Source: Adiantum capillus-veneris
Lineage: Eukaryota > Streptophyta > Polypodiopsida > Polypodiales > Pteridaceae
Assembly: GCA_014529385.2 (NCBI GenBank)
Contig: CM043947.1
Coordinates: forward strand, 116,538,087-116,602,086
Reading direction: 5' to 3'
DNA length: 64,000 bases
Numbering within the stretch: position 1 is the stretch's first letter; each line of letters starts with the position of its first letter. This document shows, in pieces, positions 33,086 through 45,293 of the stretch. Below the pieces are notes generated by a model, which was not told the origin of the DNA, ran no database searches, and saw nothing but the letters and a program-made list of their open reading frames with translations. The position numbers and the translations under genes were made by a program.

Positions 33086-33312
33086 TGTTGGAATTAGGGT
33101 TGCAGAGAAACACACACAGCTTGGAGAAGACGAAGGAAGCTCAAGGCACACAATAGAGAGTATGTTACTTAGTGTGCAATGGAAAGATAGATAGCCCTAG
33201 AGTGATGGGCGTATATACAATGCACGGGGGGAAAAACCTCCTAAAGAGGGAAAAAATGCCCCGGCGGTCCTAGTGTGTTCACACACATCACTACCACATG
33301 TATATGGTAACA
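33086..33312 (-). repeat. 5' LTR of the copia element
   Basis: 227 bp, next to the primer-binding site. It should carry the promoter for the polyprotein. Confidence 0.95.
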
Positions 33313-33329
33313 ACCCCTACTTAGGAAGA

Positions 33330-34679
33330 GCTTAACACTAGGTTGGTAATGGGACACTTTTATGTCCTGGGACACTTTTATGTCCTGTTAAGTGACCATT
33401 TTCCTTGAATTATGTCAAGAGTTTCAAAATGGATTTTGAGGTGCTATCTGTCTAGAAAGTTGTCTCATGAGCTGAAAAAAACTCGACATTTTTTTGGAAT
33501 ATCAATTCCATCTTTAACCTTGTCCTTGCACAACATTTCACAACCTAAACCGTGTGAAAAAACCGGTCCTGTTTTTGGCTTTTTTCAACTTTTTGCAACT
33601 ATACCACTCTAGAATTCATGTTTGTGAGGTCTATAATGCTAGAGAACTATCTTTAGTAGTCTTCAACATGTCCTGATGCTTCTAGGGAGAAATAAATGTT
33701 CAAGTTGTAAGCTATGACCAAATTACAACATTGTGAAATCCTGTTTTTTAGCCAGTTTTAGCTCTTCTATTATTTTTTTGGTGGCTTTCATGATATCCAA
33801 CTGCAGTTTTGATTTTCTATGTCGCATATTGTAACATAAAGCTAATATTCCTTGAGTTTTGGGGCACCTAATACCCTATTTTGTATAGTAGACAACGATG
33901 GTTAATTTTTTCAATTATAGAAGAAAATGAAACATTCTAGTATATCAAGTATAGCTGTTTCAATATTGTTAGTTTCTTGTGACAACTACATGCATTTTGT
34001 AGGTAGTAACCATATCTAGTCATAAGGATCAAATTTGGCTAGATATTGAATAGTTTCTATGAGATTCTACAACTCATAATGTTGAACCCAATTTTTTCAT
34101 GTTTGCTGTATTTAGCACTTCATCTTTGTCCCCAAGATTCCCCTTGGTAAGAGATGTATTATTACTTTGACATGCTCCATGGCTCCTTATGAACTTAAAG
34201 GACAATAGGGAACTAAGAAAACATGCATATATTATTTGTATTGAGAGTGGCTATAGAAACTTTGATGATAGGTTTGTAGAATGGTAAAAATTCAACTTTT
34301 TTGTACCTATTTCTTTTGGCAAAACAAAAAATAGTGAGTGGGAAGCAATCATATGTTCTGATCACCAACCCATTGAAGTTAACTAGAGAATTTATCTCAA
34401 GTCCTACAAAAATCCCTAATCTTATTTTTATGCAAAAAAACGTAAAAAATGATTGTTTTGATGAAAATGTACTGGTCCATCAACTTTGGAGGCTTGGTGT
34501 TACCAAAAGATGAGAAATTTTACAAGTTTCTTATTTTTTCCATGTGTAGTAGGCCTTGAACTATAACCTCATGAAAGGATTTTACAAAATGAGTGGATCT
34601 ACTATGGTTTTGGAGGTTTTTTTCAAAACCCTGAAAGGACACTTTTATGTCCTGTTAGGTTACCAACCTAGTGTTAAGC
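33330..34679. mobile_element. Non-autonomous TIR element (1350 bp), Mutator-like
   Basis: The ends are a perfect 20-bp inverted repeat starting GCTTAACACTAGGTTGG. Next to each end lies GGACACTTTTATGTCCTGTTA, twice on the left in tandem and once on the right in the same orientation. The flanks TTAGGAAGA (33321-33329) and CATGGAAGA (34680-34688) could be a decayed 9-bp duplication (6 of 9 match), which would suit a Mutator-like element. Removing it rejoins B in frame. The interior is AT-rich with no credible gene, so it depends on a transposase elsewhere. Confidence 0.75.
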
Positions 34680-36053
34680 CATGGAAGAATTTTTCCATTG
34701 ATGATGGCTACTTACTCCACAAAGGTAGATTATGTGTGCCAAAGGACGCAGATACTAGGCGCCAAATCTTATTTGAGTGTCATGATAGTCCAAGTGTCGG
34801 TCATCCAGGTATCCGTAAGACGTATGCCTTAGTTCGAAGGCAATTTTATTGGCCGGGCTTACATCATGATGTTCAAGAGTACGTACTAAACTGCCAAAAG
34901 TGCCAAGATAATAAGTCAGAGCGCCTCAAGGTAGGTGGCCTTTTACATCCTTTAGAGATTCCACAAGGTAAGTGGGAGAGTATTTGGATTTTGTAGTAGG
35001 ACTACCTACTACAAATTGTGGCCATGATGCCATTTGGGTAATTGTAGACCGTCTCACAAAGATGGGTCGATTCATTCCCACTAAGACTATAGTTAAAACA
35101 CTGGAATTAACACCGCTATTTGTAGAGCATATATATAGACTCTATGGTCTTCCAGCTAGTATCATTAGTGACAGAGATCAAAAGTTCGATAATCACTTCT
35201 GGAGAGCTATGTTCCAAAAGTTGGAAACTAAACTTAATCTAAGTACGGCTGATCATCCAGAAACGGATGGTCAAACAAAAAGAGTTAATCAAGTGCTAGA
35301 GGATATGCTACGAGCATACATTAGCAAGAAGCAAACCAATTGGGAAGACTAATTACCTATATTGGAATTTCCTTATAATAGTTCAAAGCATGTGACTACA
35401 GGGTTTAGTCCATTTATGCTTTTGTATGGATTTCAACCTAGATCACTCGTTACAGTGGGGTTGGCTAAGGAGAAGATACAACAAGCGAAGGATTTTCTCC
35501 AAGACCATTTGACATGCTTCGAGTTGCTCAACAGAATGTTAAGCAAGCCCAAGATCGATATAAGAAGTACGCAGATGAGCATCGACGTCTTGCTACTTTC
35601 GAAGAAGGAGACAAGGTTTTCCTGAAAGTTTTGGAGCATTGAGAAAGTCTGAATATGGGAAAAGTTGCTAAACTTTCACCACGCTATTGTGGACCGTTTA
35701 CCATTCTCAAACGTATAGGTCAAATGGACTATAAGTTAGCTATTCCAGAGCACTCACGAGTTCATCCTGTTTTCCATGTTATCCGTTTACAAAAACAGCT
35801 AGGACAGAATGATAATGTCATTGACACAGGTGTGTTGGTTGACCTTATCGAACCGCCAAGCATTCCTCATGAGCCCGAAAAGATTTTGGATTCTCATGAG
35901 CTTCACACCACACATCATGTCAGACGACAGGTGTTGGTAAAATGGCTAGATAGACCTGAAGAAGGTTCTACATGGGAGAATGTCTCCGCACTTAAGAAGG
36001 TTTTCCTACGTTCATTTTTGAGGACGAAAACGATTCTCCAAGGGGGGGGGTAA
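34680..36053 (+). pseudogene. B integrase with chromodomain
   Basis: The reading begins WKNFSIDDGYLLHKGRL. The zinc-binding H2C2 region is GHPGIRKTYALVRRQFYWPG with CQKCQ. The core has LDFVVGLP and IISDRDQKFDNHFW with both Asp residues. The third residue is lost: DGQTKRVNQ has Lys where chromoviruses have Glu. Stops lie at 34995 and 35350 and frame changes near 35560 and 35640. The C-terminus, about 35860-36010, is a chromodomain: EKILDSHE, RRQVLVKWLDRPEEGSTWEN. Chromodomains steer integration to chromatin marks. Confidence 0.88.
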
Positions 36054-36165
36054 TGTAAGGACATGGGTCCTATGGGCAAGGCCACCGGCACGTCCGGACA
36101 ATGTGTACACTAGGGGGAGGCTATAAGATAGCACGATTGGGACACACATTACCACCGCCCTTTCA
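36054..36165 (+). repeat. 3' LTR of element B, internally deleted
   Basis: It starts TGTAAGGACATGGG after a run of nine or more G and ends CCCTTTCA before TAGTA. It is only 112 bp against about 342 bp for the 5' copy, missing the middle. Confidence 0.75.
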
Positions 36166-36170
36166 TAGTA

Positions 36171-36725
36171 GGGAAGACCTTCTTGCTTTGTGCATACAAA
36201 ATTTTGAAAGCAGGCCACAAGATATTGAGATTGCAGTAGCACGATTGAAAGATGCAAGGGTAAAGAATAAGGACATATTTCATAAGAGGCATAGGCATAG
36301 ACCTAAAGATATTGAGGAAGGTGATTGGGTGTTGGTGTATGAAAGTAGTCTTGAAAACCAACATTCAACAATAAGAAATATTTCAAAGAGATAGTTTGGT
36401 CCTTATGTGGTTCAGCATATACATGGGAATGCAACTTATACCTTGCATGAGTTAGACGGGACAGAAATGAAGATTTCCACCATAGAGAAAACAATAAAGT
36501 TATTCAAAAGAAGAGGTGATACAGATCCCTTTGATTCATAGGAAAGTCAAAATGAAGGATCTGATGAAAATGTTATCGATGTAGATGAAGAACAAGAGGA
36601 TGATGCGTTAGATTTCGTTGCAAGTGATGACGAAATTGATATGTATGTTGATTTAAATGAAGAGTGAACCTGCAAAAGATATGTGTGGCACATGCCGAAG
36701 GATGTGCAGGTTTATAGGGGGTGGA
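36171..36725 (+). pseudogene. A1 integrase C-terminus, continued after B
   Basis: It picks up at GREDLLALCIQNFES and runs through the basic RHRHRPKDIEEGDWVLVY segment to the GPY/F-type module (FGPYVVQHIHGNATYTLH), with a stop TAG just before FGPY at 36393. The acidic tail (DEEQEDDALDFVASDDE) ends at 36667. A purine-rich GTTTATAGGGGGTGGA tract precedes the 3' LTR. Confidence 0.8.
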
Positions 36726-37644
36726 TGTTGTGCCATGGCATGTTCATAATGTGAGATTAAAATATGTACCTCACTCTCACTACTTTTGTTATGTGGGACC
36801 AATTGCTATGATGTACATAGTGTGGTATATTTGAAAACGGATGCCACGGTTGCAGACGTGCACATACCTAGCCAGGTAGTCAAGTGTTTCGAAGTGGCAT
36901 GCTCGTTTTGCCTAGCAAGTTGCTCAATGCGTGCAATCTCAGCAAAAAATAGCAGGTTTCATGCGTGAGCGTAAAAGACGTGTCCAAAGTTCTTACCAAG
37001 TGGAAAAATGAGGCTCAACATTAAATTTGAACACCATGGGATTTTTCCACAGATTTAGGGATTTTTCCCAGCTTGTTTGGGCTTTTTCCGGACAAAAAGG
37101 GGGCATTTTTGGGATAAAAATGGCTACAGAAGGCCATAAAATGGTCAAAATAACCTCAAAATAGCTCCAAATTCCACATCAATGATGGTGTCATTGTTGT
37201 CTAAGCTGTGTGAGAAATTTTAGAGCCAGAAATGAGCTCCTTTGGGCATATGAGCAAGGAGATACATCCATTCCTTTACAGGGTGCTAGTGCAATCCCGT
37301 GCTGCTTAATCCACTCCTCAAATAACTACTTGGTCTTCTCCAATGAAATACTTAAGATTCCATGAAATGGTAACGACGAAGAATCAAAGCGTAAATTTAG
37401 GGTTTTTAACAGGTCGAATGAGCACTGCATTTGTGCAATTGGGAGCGAGGCTACACCTAATCTTCACACACGAGAGTTTTGAGTTAATCTTGGTTACTTT
37501 TGAAAGTGGAGATTTCATGTCTGGTGTTTGTTTCTTGTTTAGAGTGTTTTAAGCTTCAAATCATCTACGCCTTTCTTGATTTTGCTACGAATCCTCACAG
37601 TTAGAGGCCCGATGCTTTCCTAGTCATACTGTACACTTCTTGTA
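36726..37644 (+). repeat. 3' LTR of element A1
   Basis: It begins TGTTGTGCCATGGCATG and follows the family LTR with several deletions (about 130 bp shorter than the 5' copy). Homology ends at CACTTCTTG near 37642, where the expected GACA end is altered, so no target duplication can be confirmed with TGCAT before 6260. Confidence 0.75.
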
Positions 37645-38927
37645 AATCCCAAGAAATCATTTACCTTTTAGTTGTGGTGTTGTGAGATCTCATGAAATAT
37701 GGTTTGTGGTGCTGATCTTATGTATTGAGCGCTATTGGGAGACATTGCTATAGAGGTGCCCCTTGTTCTTGTTTTCCCAATAGTGTTTTAGTGCCCGCCA
37801 TTGAGGAACATTCTCTATTGACCTTGAAATGAATATTGTAGAAATCTAATACAAGATGTTTTTTAGAAGATTTCAATAGTTGAAGGAATACATCAAAGCT
37901 TGGGAGGAAGTGTTTCAAGACCATAATGTGAAAGATGGCAAGACAACGGGTTTCATGTTTGCAAGTGCTTGTAGGTACAAGAAGTTTCAAGAATGGTGAG
38001 AACGATGGTGTGGGATGAAAGTGTTGAAAAAAAATGGAATAGTTGGAAGAAGATAAAATATGCTTTGTTTACTTTTAGCAAGAGACTTCTGGCAAAGAAA
38101 TTGTAAGGCTTTGGATAAATACAACAAGTTATGGAATGAGGATGATCTACCTAATATAGAAAAAATTATACATCCTGTGGTCTTGAGGATTGTGCATTTG
38201 ACATTCAAGATTGAGGAAGCACATGTGGAAAAATGTATGAATTATAAATGGGTTGACAACGATGCCTACGTGCTATGGAAGTTGGTTAATAGTGCAAAAG
38301 AATGAGCACATGAATTCAGGGGATGATGCAAAGAAAGATGAACCATGTAATGACATTTTCAATGTTCAGAATGTATCCTATTTGGTGGCTTCAACCATAG
38401 ACACAAAGCATATGTTGTTGAGATTACGCATGAAGGTATGTTGTAACTTCTCAAGGATACATGCTTGATGATAGAGACAATTATGTAGATGATAAAATAT
38501 GTGAAGAGAGGACCTTGATAGAGTTTGGTAATGCTGAATTATCTCATGTATATAAAGAAAGTGTGGGTTCTCATCTTGAAAAGCATGTCAATGAATATTG
38601 TCTGGTTGATAGGTTGTTGCAAGAGATAGAATGTGATTTGAAAGAGGATGTCCCAAATATGGAATTAGATCACCATGCATCTCATGATGGTGACATATAT
38701 GCATGCTTTGAAGAGCTAGGTTGAAAGAGAAAATAGTTCCAATGATGCTATGACTAATATTGTGGTGGTTGGCATGGTTGCATAGAGTGTAGCTTGTAGC
38801 AAGGGCTCTTACATGAGAAGTTGGCTATCATATTTTCTTTAAGCTGAGAGTTTTGAGATTTATTTTTAGCCTTTTCTTACTAGATATATGCCTCCAAATC
38901 AGCCTTTGATGGTCAATAGCATGTCCT

Positions 38928-39050
38928 TGGACTTGGAGAATATACAATCAAAGACTAGATATGGTCCTTGTGATGTGGTATGCCATGTACAATTGCATGT
39001 TCTTAGATTTGGACAATATACAATCAAAGTCTAGATATGGTTCTTGTAAC
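38928..39050 (+). repeat. Direct repeat pair, about 69 bp apart
   Basis: GAATATACAATCAAAGACTAG... and GACAATATACAATCAAAGTC... with flanking CATGTCCTTGGACTTGG / CATGTTCTTAGATTTGG form two diverged copies of about 50 bp. Confidence 0.7.
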
Positions 39051-39881
39051 CTATATGGTAATAATTATTAACATATATGGACCTACCAAGGAGAAAAAGC
39101 TCATATTTGAGAGATAAGTCTTTAAACTCAAAGCCTCAACCATTAATGAACACTTTGGACTAGCTTCCTTAACCTTGCCATAGTTGCTTGGCAACAAATA
39201 CATTTTTTTATCATGTAAGACCACATTAGATAATCATCCCATGAAGCCTATCATTAGATTGAAGCATGCCAAAAAAGTCATTGTTGTTTGCCATAGCACC
39301 TAAGGACCAAAAGAGGAGAACAAATGTGCTCTTGACAAAACTTGCAAAAAATCTATAGGTAAAAGAATGTTCTTACAACAAAGCCATAACATACGCAAAA
39401 ATGGTGAATCTTCCCATGCATATGTATTGCTTGTGATTGGCTTTGATTCGGTCCTTGGTTGAGAAAAATGGATACACAGAGCTCCCATGTTGAACAAATA
39501 CTAACTAACTGTCGTGAGGCTTGTACCCCCATACTTGAAAATGCATAAATTTTAAAGGAGCCACAAAATCTCTACCTACCAAGGCTTGCACATGAGCTCA
39601 CTTATGATGTCATCACAACTACCCTAGCCTTTGGTTATATAAAGCCCATTTGTAGGCTTTCATTTTGATGAACTAGTAATGCAAGTAGATGTTTCTTTGT
39701 CATGGATTTGCATCACTATTATCCACCATAAATTCTAATTGCTATTAAAGCTAGTGGTATCTCCTTATAGGCTAGTTATGTATTTTTTATTTTGGTCATG
39801 ATATTAATACTTTTGATAGGATTTTTCTTTATCCTTGCCACCTTTGTAAGCTTTGATGTCGAGATCTTCACCGTACCTACC

Positions 39882-39921
39882 TCTTTATCACCTTTGGTGG
39901 CTCTTTATCACCTTTGGTGGT
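39882..39921 (+). repeat. 20-bp tandem duplication
   Basis: CTTTATCACCTTTGGTGGCT occurs twice head to tail. Confidence 0.85.
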
Positions 39922-41189
39922 GCCCAGCTATTGCATCAAGAGCACCTCATTTTGCTATAGCCATAGCTCAGCCCTATAGCTCGCCACGTCTAAGTATTCA
40001 TGGCCACTGTATATTGAGCTCTAACAAGACATAGTTGGGGGGACAGAGGCTTTTCACGAGTTCAAACAAAGCTTGTGCTACACATCTACACATCTCATGT
40101 TACCCGCTATCTCCATCCATGCACCATCCCCAAAACAAGCTCTGCTTTACTTGCCAAACTAGAGTGCAGCGACATCAAGCACTCATCCCTTGGCCCATTC
40201 AGCTAAATTTCTTTTCCATAATCGAGTATCTCCCTTGCAGTAACATGATTAAAAGTTTAGTAGTGAGAGTGTCATCATTCCTCTGTGAAAGCTACCCCAT
40301 GGTGTATTTTAACATTGTGTGTAGTATCACCATTTCCAAAGAAATTCAAGAGCTGTATAAATCCCTCAAAGGGTATATTAGTGCTCCACTTTTGAGACTT
40401 AGTGTAATATTGCCCTAAGTTGCAACAGAGGCTATCCTATCTAATTACTACAACAAGAGAAGGCTATTCTACAACGCTACCCAAGCATCTACTAGAGTGA
40501 TGAAAGGCCATCTCCTCATGCTATAAAAGCACCTCAAACTTCAATGCAACTAGCAAAGCTTCATCAAACCTTGTCTCTACCCAAATTAGCATAGAATTTA
40601 GTGGGATAATAAAAGGTATCTATGATAAATTTATGCACTATTACCCATACCTTTTATTGCACCCAAGGTTTTCAGAGCATTGGACGAATCATTCCTCAAG
40701 GTTTAGTATCAACAAACTACTATGTATGCCATCATACTCCTCTATGAAAATAATGTGATTCAGTTATGTTGTAAGCACAAGGACCCACATAGATGTTTGC
40801 AATTCCGTTGAGAATGCTGGAAGACATGTTACTTGGACAAGCATGGTAGATTAGATACCACACATACATCCTCTCACACACATAGGGGGGAGCAAAATGG
40901 GCAAAGAAGACACAGCCAAGTTTGATGGGCATGGCTTTTACACTTGGCAATCCTAGGTGAAGACTCGCAAGCTGAAGGCATTTCAAGTGGGAAAACTATG
41001 AAACGTGAAAGACCAAAACTCTATAAAGGCTTTGAAAAGATCATTGCGTCAGATGGTTGAGGCACGCTAGGCCAAAGAAAATAGGGGTAGACCGTAGTTA
41101 CTAACTTATATAAAGGCCCGGCTGACAAACGTTTTTGATCATCCTCCTCCTCATTATCATCATCATTATTATCAGCAGCAGCAGGACCT

Positions 41190-41924
41190 ATGGCGTCCAC
41201 GTTCAGGATGGGAGTGGCGGTGCTTCTTACATACGCCATCGCCACCTGCTATGTCCTCACCCTACTTGTCGGTAAGAGCCAGCTGCTCGTAATCAGGGAC
41301 CGCATGCCTAGCTAGGTGCGATAGCAGCGGAAAGGGACTGCCGACCTCTACCCCGGGGGAAATCCCTTATCCTTGCACTAATTAGCTAGTTAGGCATGCC
41401 TTGCCTCCTTCGTAGTAGTTCGTGATGTTTGCCATAACAGTGGGAATGTGTGTTATGTTGGGAGTGGCTGCAGATGGGACAGCAGCGACAACAATACGCG
41501 TCCACAACCAATGCAGCTTTAGCGTGTGCCCCAAGTATTGGGGGCCAAACAACGGCGTAGGCGGGGGGTGCTCACAGCAAGGCCCCTGGCGGCGCGTGGA
41601 CGGTGCCTGTGGACGGGCGGTGGTCGGCCGCCGTCATTTGGGCCATCGCTAACACGGGCTGCTCAGGCCAGGCTTGCAACACAGGGCCCCCGGGCGGCGT
41701 GACGTTGTTCGAGTTCACCATCGCTGGTGGTGGTGGCAACGACTATTATGATGAGTCCATGCTGTCTGGGTATAACATAGCCATGCGGGTGGTGCCCACC
41801 AACGGTGGCTGCCCACAAATCACCTGCCGGGGCAACACCGCCGCCACATATCCTGGTGGGCCCAATGCCACCAAAGGCTTGTGGCACCGGTAGGACGGAC
41901 TATGATGTGTACCTCTGCGGCTAA
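41190..41924 (+). pseudogene. Thaumatin-like protein gene remnant
   Basis: Exon 1 starts at the ATG at 41190 and encodes a hydrophobic signal peptide. An intron with GTAAGAG at 41272 and AACAG ending at 41440 keeps phase. Exon 2 encodes the mature start, IRVHNQCSFSVCPKYW, typical of PR-5 thaumatin-like proteins, then APGGAWTVPVDGRWSAA and GYNIAMRVVPTNGGCPQITC. One frame change falls near 41578 and another near 41875, after which a short Cys-containing C-terminus ends at 41924. The total is close to the short, roughly 150-residue TLP class. The two shifts mark it as a pseudogene unless they are sequencing errors. Family members are secreted, stress- and pathogen-induced. Confidence 0.75.
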
Positions 41925-42288
41925 ATTCTCTTACTCTGTCCCTCTACAAATACGTAAATAAGGATCTCCCACGATGTTTTGATGTGGCAGCTTGGAAAAC
42001 CTCTTTAAGCTGAGTGGAGGTTTTTCCTTTGTAAGTTTTCCCACTTGGAAATTTTAGTTTAAAGGTAAATTTCACATTTTCAAGGTGAGGATTACACTAT
42101 ACCTACCTAGATTGTGCGTCCCTTACCATTGAAAAAGATGTGTGTCTGTGTGTGTGTGCGCGCGCGCGCGCCGGGGATGTGTTTTGCCTCTCTTCACCTA
42201 GTATGATCCACGGTGGACAATCAAAAAGTCAAGGTGACCGGTAATCAAACATCAAAAGCAATAATTTCACATGTGCACTCAAAGTTTT
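41925..42288. other. Intergenic sequence with (GT)n(GC)n run
   Basis: No gene is seen. A short GTGTCTGTGTGTGTGTGCGC run lies near 42140, then nothing distinct until the LTR of element D. Confidence 0.6.
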
Positions 42289-42775
42289 TGCTACAGTCGG
42301 AAGCCTCGCTACCTTGCAAAGTACTCAAAAATAGCGCATAGCAAGACATAAATGACTAAATATACATACCTGCCGACTCGCACAAATCCATAATCGAGCA
42401 CAACACAAACAGAGAGAGACAGAGAGCAGGAGAGAGCAAGAGAGCGTGTGCAGGCGCACCTCCTAGAGCGGAGTGCTACGCCGGCACGGCGAGAGAGAAG
42501 GGAGGAGAGATGAGAAGAGCAACGCAGACACTGGATGCAATCTCCCCCCGTGCAAGAGTGACCATTTCCCTCTTGCACGTATTTAATTTATAGATTCTTG
42601 AATGGTCAAAGTGAGTACAAACTGGCCGGCTGGACATAATTGGCCAAAGCTCACAAAGAGCACTTGAATAATTAAATATACATAAAATGTAACATCCTTC
42701 TGCATAATCCATTATTTGATGATTCTCTTGCCACCTGTCAGCTGCAATAGATAATAAAATATCAGTTCTATAACA
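42289..42775 (-). repeat. 3' LTR of element D
   Basis: The plus strand reads TGCTACAG...TATAACA. It is paired with 51939-52425 at exactly equal length. Confidence 0.88.
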
Positions 42776-42879
42776 TAACTCTCCGTTGGAAAGCAACTCT
42801 CCTCAGTTGCGATGATAAAAATCTGCAAACAATACTTGTCAAAAAACAGTGATTAGTATCACTACAAGAGGCTCTTCAT

Positions 42880-43010
42880 ATTGGCGACGCTCACACAGCG
42901 ACGCTCCAAAAAAAAATTCCCGGCGTCGCTATGAGCGTCGCAAATTTCTTTGTAAATTTACGACGCTCATAGCGACGCTTATAGGGACGCTCATAGCGAC
43001 GCCGGCTGGG
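42880..43010. repeat. Left subterminal repeats of CACTA
   Basis: About six copies of GCGACGCT(CATA) and its complement. In En/Spm such motifs bind the small TNPA-type protein. Confidence 0.85.
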
Positions 43011-43267
43011 GTAAAAAAATAACCGAGCGCGCCCAAAAACTCAGATCTCAGATCTGAGTTTTTCGGCGCCCTCAAGCAAGGAGCAGGTAACGCTCTCCCT
43101 CACTCTCTCTCTCTCTCTCTCTCTCTCTTTTTCTTCTCCACACACACACACACACACACGAGGAGAGGAAGGAGAGCCAGGTATGCTCCTTCCCTCTCCT
43201 CATTCTCATGTTCCCTTCCCCTCTTTCTCTCTCCCTCTCTCTCTCTCTCACACACACACATAGTGTT

Positions 43268-43303
<36 letters not shown>

Positions 43304-43349
43304 AACAAAAACAAAAACGCACACACACATACATAAACAAAAAATTCAC

Positions 43350-43540
43350 ACACACATTGAGAGAGAAAAAGAGAGAGAGAGCATGCATAAACAAAAAACG
43401 CACGCATTGAGAGAGGAAAAGAGAGAGAGAACATGCATAAACAAAAAACGCACACATTGAGAGAGGAAAAGAGAGAGAAAACATGCATACGATCCAAAAA
43501 AACGCACACACATTGAGAGAGAAAGAGAGAGAAAATTTAT
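43350..43540 (+). repeat. 50-bp minisatellite in CACTA
   Basis: CATGCATAAACAAAAAACGC plus a GA-rich part recurs with exact 50-bp spacing (CATGCAT at 43382, 43432, 43482). Between it and 43640 the unit TTAACGTCGTAGGAAACTAA occurs three times. GA/CT microsatellites fill 43099-43300. Confidence 0.85.
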
Positions 43541-43640
43541 TTAACGTCGTAGGAAACTAATTAAAATTTCCTATGAGAGAGAAAGAGAGAGAAACTAATT
43601 TAACGTCGTAGGAAACTAATTAACGTCGTAGGAAACTACA

Positions 43641-45058
43641 ATGCTAACCATTCAGGTGCATCTTCTTGTTCACATAGTTGATGAGGTGAAAATAGCTGGC
43701 ACAGTTCATTCCAGATGGATGTTCTTCTTAGAGCGTTTCATGAAAACGCTTAAGGGATATGTGCGTCAAAAGGCACGTCCGGAGGGTAGCATGGCAGAAG
43801 GTTGGTTGGTATCAGAGTCCCTAGTGTACATTGGAGAGTGGCTAGACGGATTTGATAAATCTCGGGACACGCTATGACGAACCATAGATGATGAGCGCAT
43901 ATCTGGGATTGTCATGTGCAATCTCGGTGTTGAGAAGAAGATGACGGAAGATCTAGAGGCTAAAATCAACCGATTTTGCATGCTTCACAATCCAGTGATG
44001 CAAAAGTGGATTTCACAATATGAGGATGCAAAGCAAGAGCGACAAAGGGCACGAATCGAGTGGAGACGCGGAAGACGACCACCGATGCACTATCCAGCGG
44101 TTCTGGAGAGCCTACCAACCTTCATGAGCTTAAGATGGTTGCACAACCAATTGAAAAGCGCACAACAATGCGGTGACGAAGTGACTGAAGAAGAGTGGGA
44201 GTACTCTCAGGGTTGTGCGACCAAGGTAAGTTTGCAATGTACGACTAGCAAGTGACTTTATTTATAAACGTTTGAATGGCCACTCATAATCTTTGTTCGT
44301 TGTAGTATAAGTCATACACAGCAGCATGGTGTAAAGGTCGACATTTTAGGGTGGAACAAATCGACAAAAAGCGTTTTACTCAAGATTGTGGAATCATGGC
44401 AAAATTTGAACAGTCTAGTCGACAACGTTCCTCTGATGCAGATCCTGTGGTGGCGGAACTCACTTACTTCGGCACGCTGCAAGAGATTTTGAGGATCGAT
44501 TACAGAGGATTTTTTGTCGACTTGTTCGACGTGCAATGGTTCAAGATAATCATGGAGGGTCGCAACGCTACTGTGCGTAGAGGAGAGTCTGGTTTTCTTG
44601 AGGTGGATTCTACTAAGAAATGGACTGACCTAAGAGACACTTTCGTACTACCCGAGCATTGTGAACAAGTAAGTATGTAAATAGTTAACATCCCCCTTTT
44701 ACAAGTTATGTGCTTGAAAGCTCTCATGTAAGTTATGTGGCTCTGGCAGGTAATATTTCATCCTACAAAGTCTACATCAAACTGGTGGTACATCATAGAG
44801 GTAGCCCCTCGTAGTGCAAGGACGTATGAAGGCTACCATGTGCCAATCACAACGACATCAATGGAGGAGATCAGAGAAGATGCTCAATCAGAAGCCGCTG
44901 CGGTGGTGCCAGACGAGCATCAAGATGCTACTACTCTATATGGGGTGCATGCAGAGGAGCTACAAAATGAAACAGAGGATATGTGTTTAAACGGAGAGCT
45001 CTATATATATATAGGAAGTTATGCTGAGTTATGCGAGGATGAGAGAGAGATCTCTTAA
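43641..45058 (+). pseudogene. CACTA TNP2-type transposase, C-terminal part
   Basis: The first exon (to 44225, donor GTAAGT) begins inside the protein: HLLVHIVDEVKIAGTVHSRW, FFLERFMKTLKGYVRQKARP (DUF4218). A TGA at 43875-43877 stands where the family has Trp in TLWRTIDDE. The second exon, 44306-44668, and the third, 44750-45058, encode the next conserved block (DUF4216): VAELTYFGTLQEILRIDYRG, then VIFHPTKSTSNWWYIIEVAP. Splice sites are good. The upstream catalytic DDE domain is missing, and GA-rich repeats lie where it should be. It cannot catalyse excision. Confidence 0.88.
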
Positions 45059-45293
45059 AGCCACAAATATTGTATTTGAACAATTTTGCTCCGTGTTGTA
45101 AAAGCTCTGGCTCTCTAAGTACCTTCCATGGTGTATAACGCTCTTTTCTACTCGCGCTCACATCTTTTGATTGAAAATTCTGAGTTTTCGACATTATATG
45201 CGTCATTACGTCATTGTATTTAATGGTCTTTGCGTCATTGTCTACTCTATTCATTCAATATTAAGTTTAAATATTCGTGTGTTTAATGCAGGT

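Larger units (their letters stand above)
28135..33312 (-). mobile_element. Intact copia-type LTR retrotransposon
   Basis: It is 5178 bp, bounded by identical-length 227-bp LTRs (28135-28361, 33086-33312) with TGTTGG...GTAACA ends on the plus strand. The target duplication ACCCC is at 28130-28134 and 33313-33317. The primer site GCTCTGATACCA (complement of the TGG-TATCAGAGC match to initiator tRNA-Met) is at 33072-33083. A polypurine tract (complement of AATCCCCCC) is at 28362-28370. One uninterrupted polyprotein fills the interior. The LTRs differ at only about two positions. Confidence 0.97.
37645..41189. other. Unassigned sequence with scattered short frames
   Basis: No gene can be supported with confidence. 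A patch at 38060-38305 encodes NIEKIIHPVVLRIVHLTF and KWVDNDAYVLWKLVNSAKE, and 38461-38724 is an acidic frame. Both could be exons of a decayed gene of unknown type. A fragment at about 40898-41010 (AKFDGHGFYTWQ then a stop) resembles the start of a copia gag. The rest shows stops in all frames. Short direct repeats are noted separately. Confidence 0.45.
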
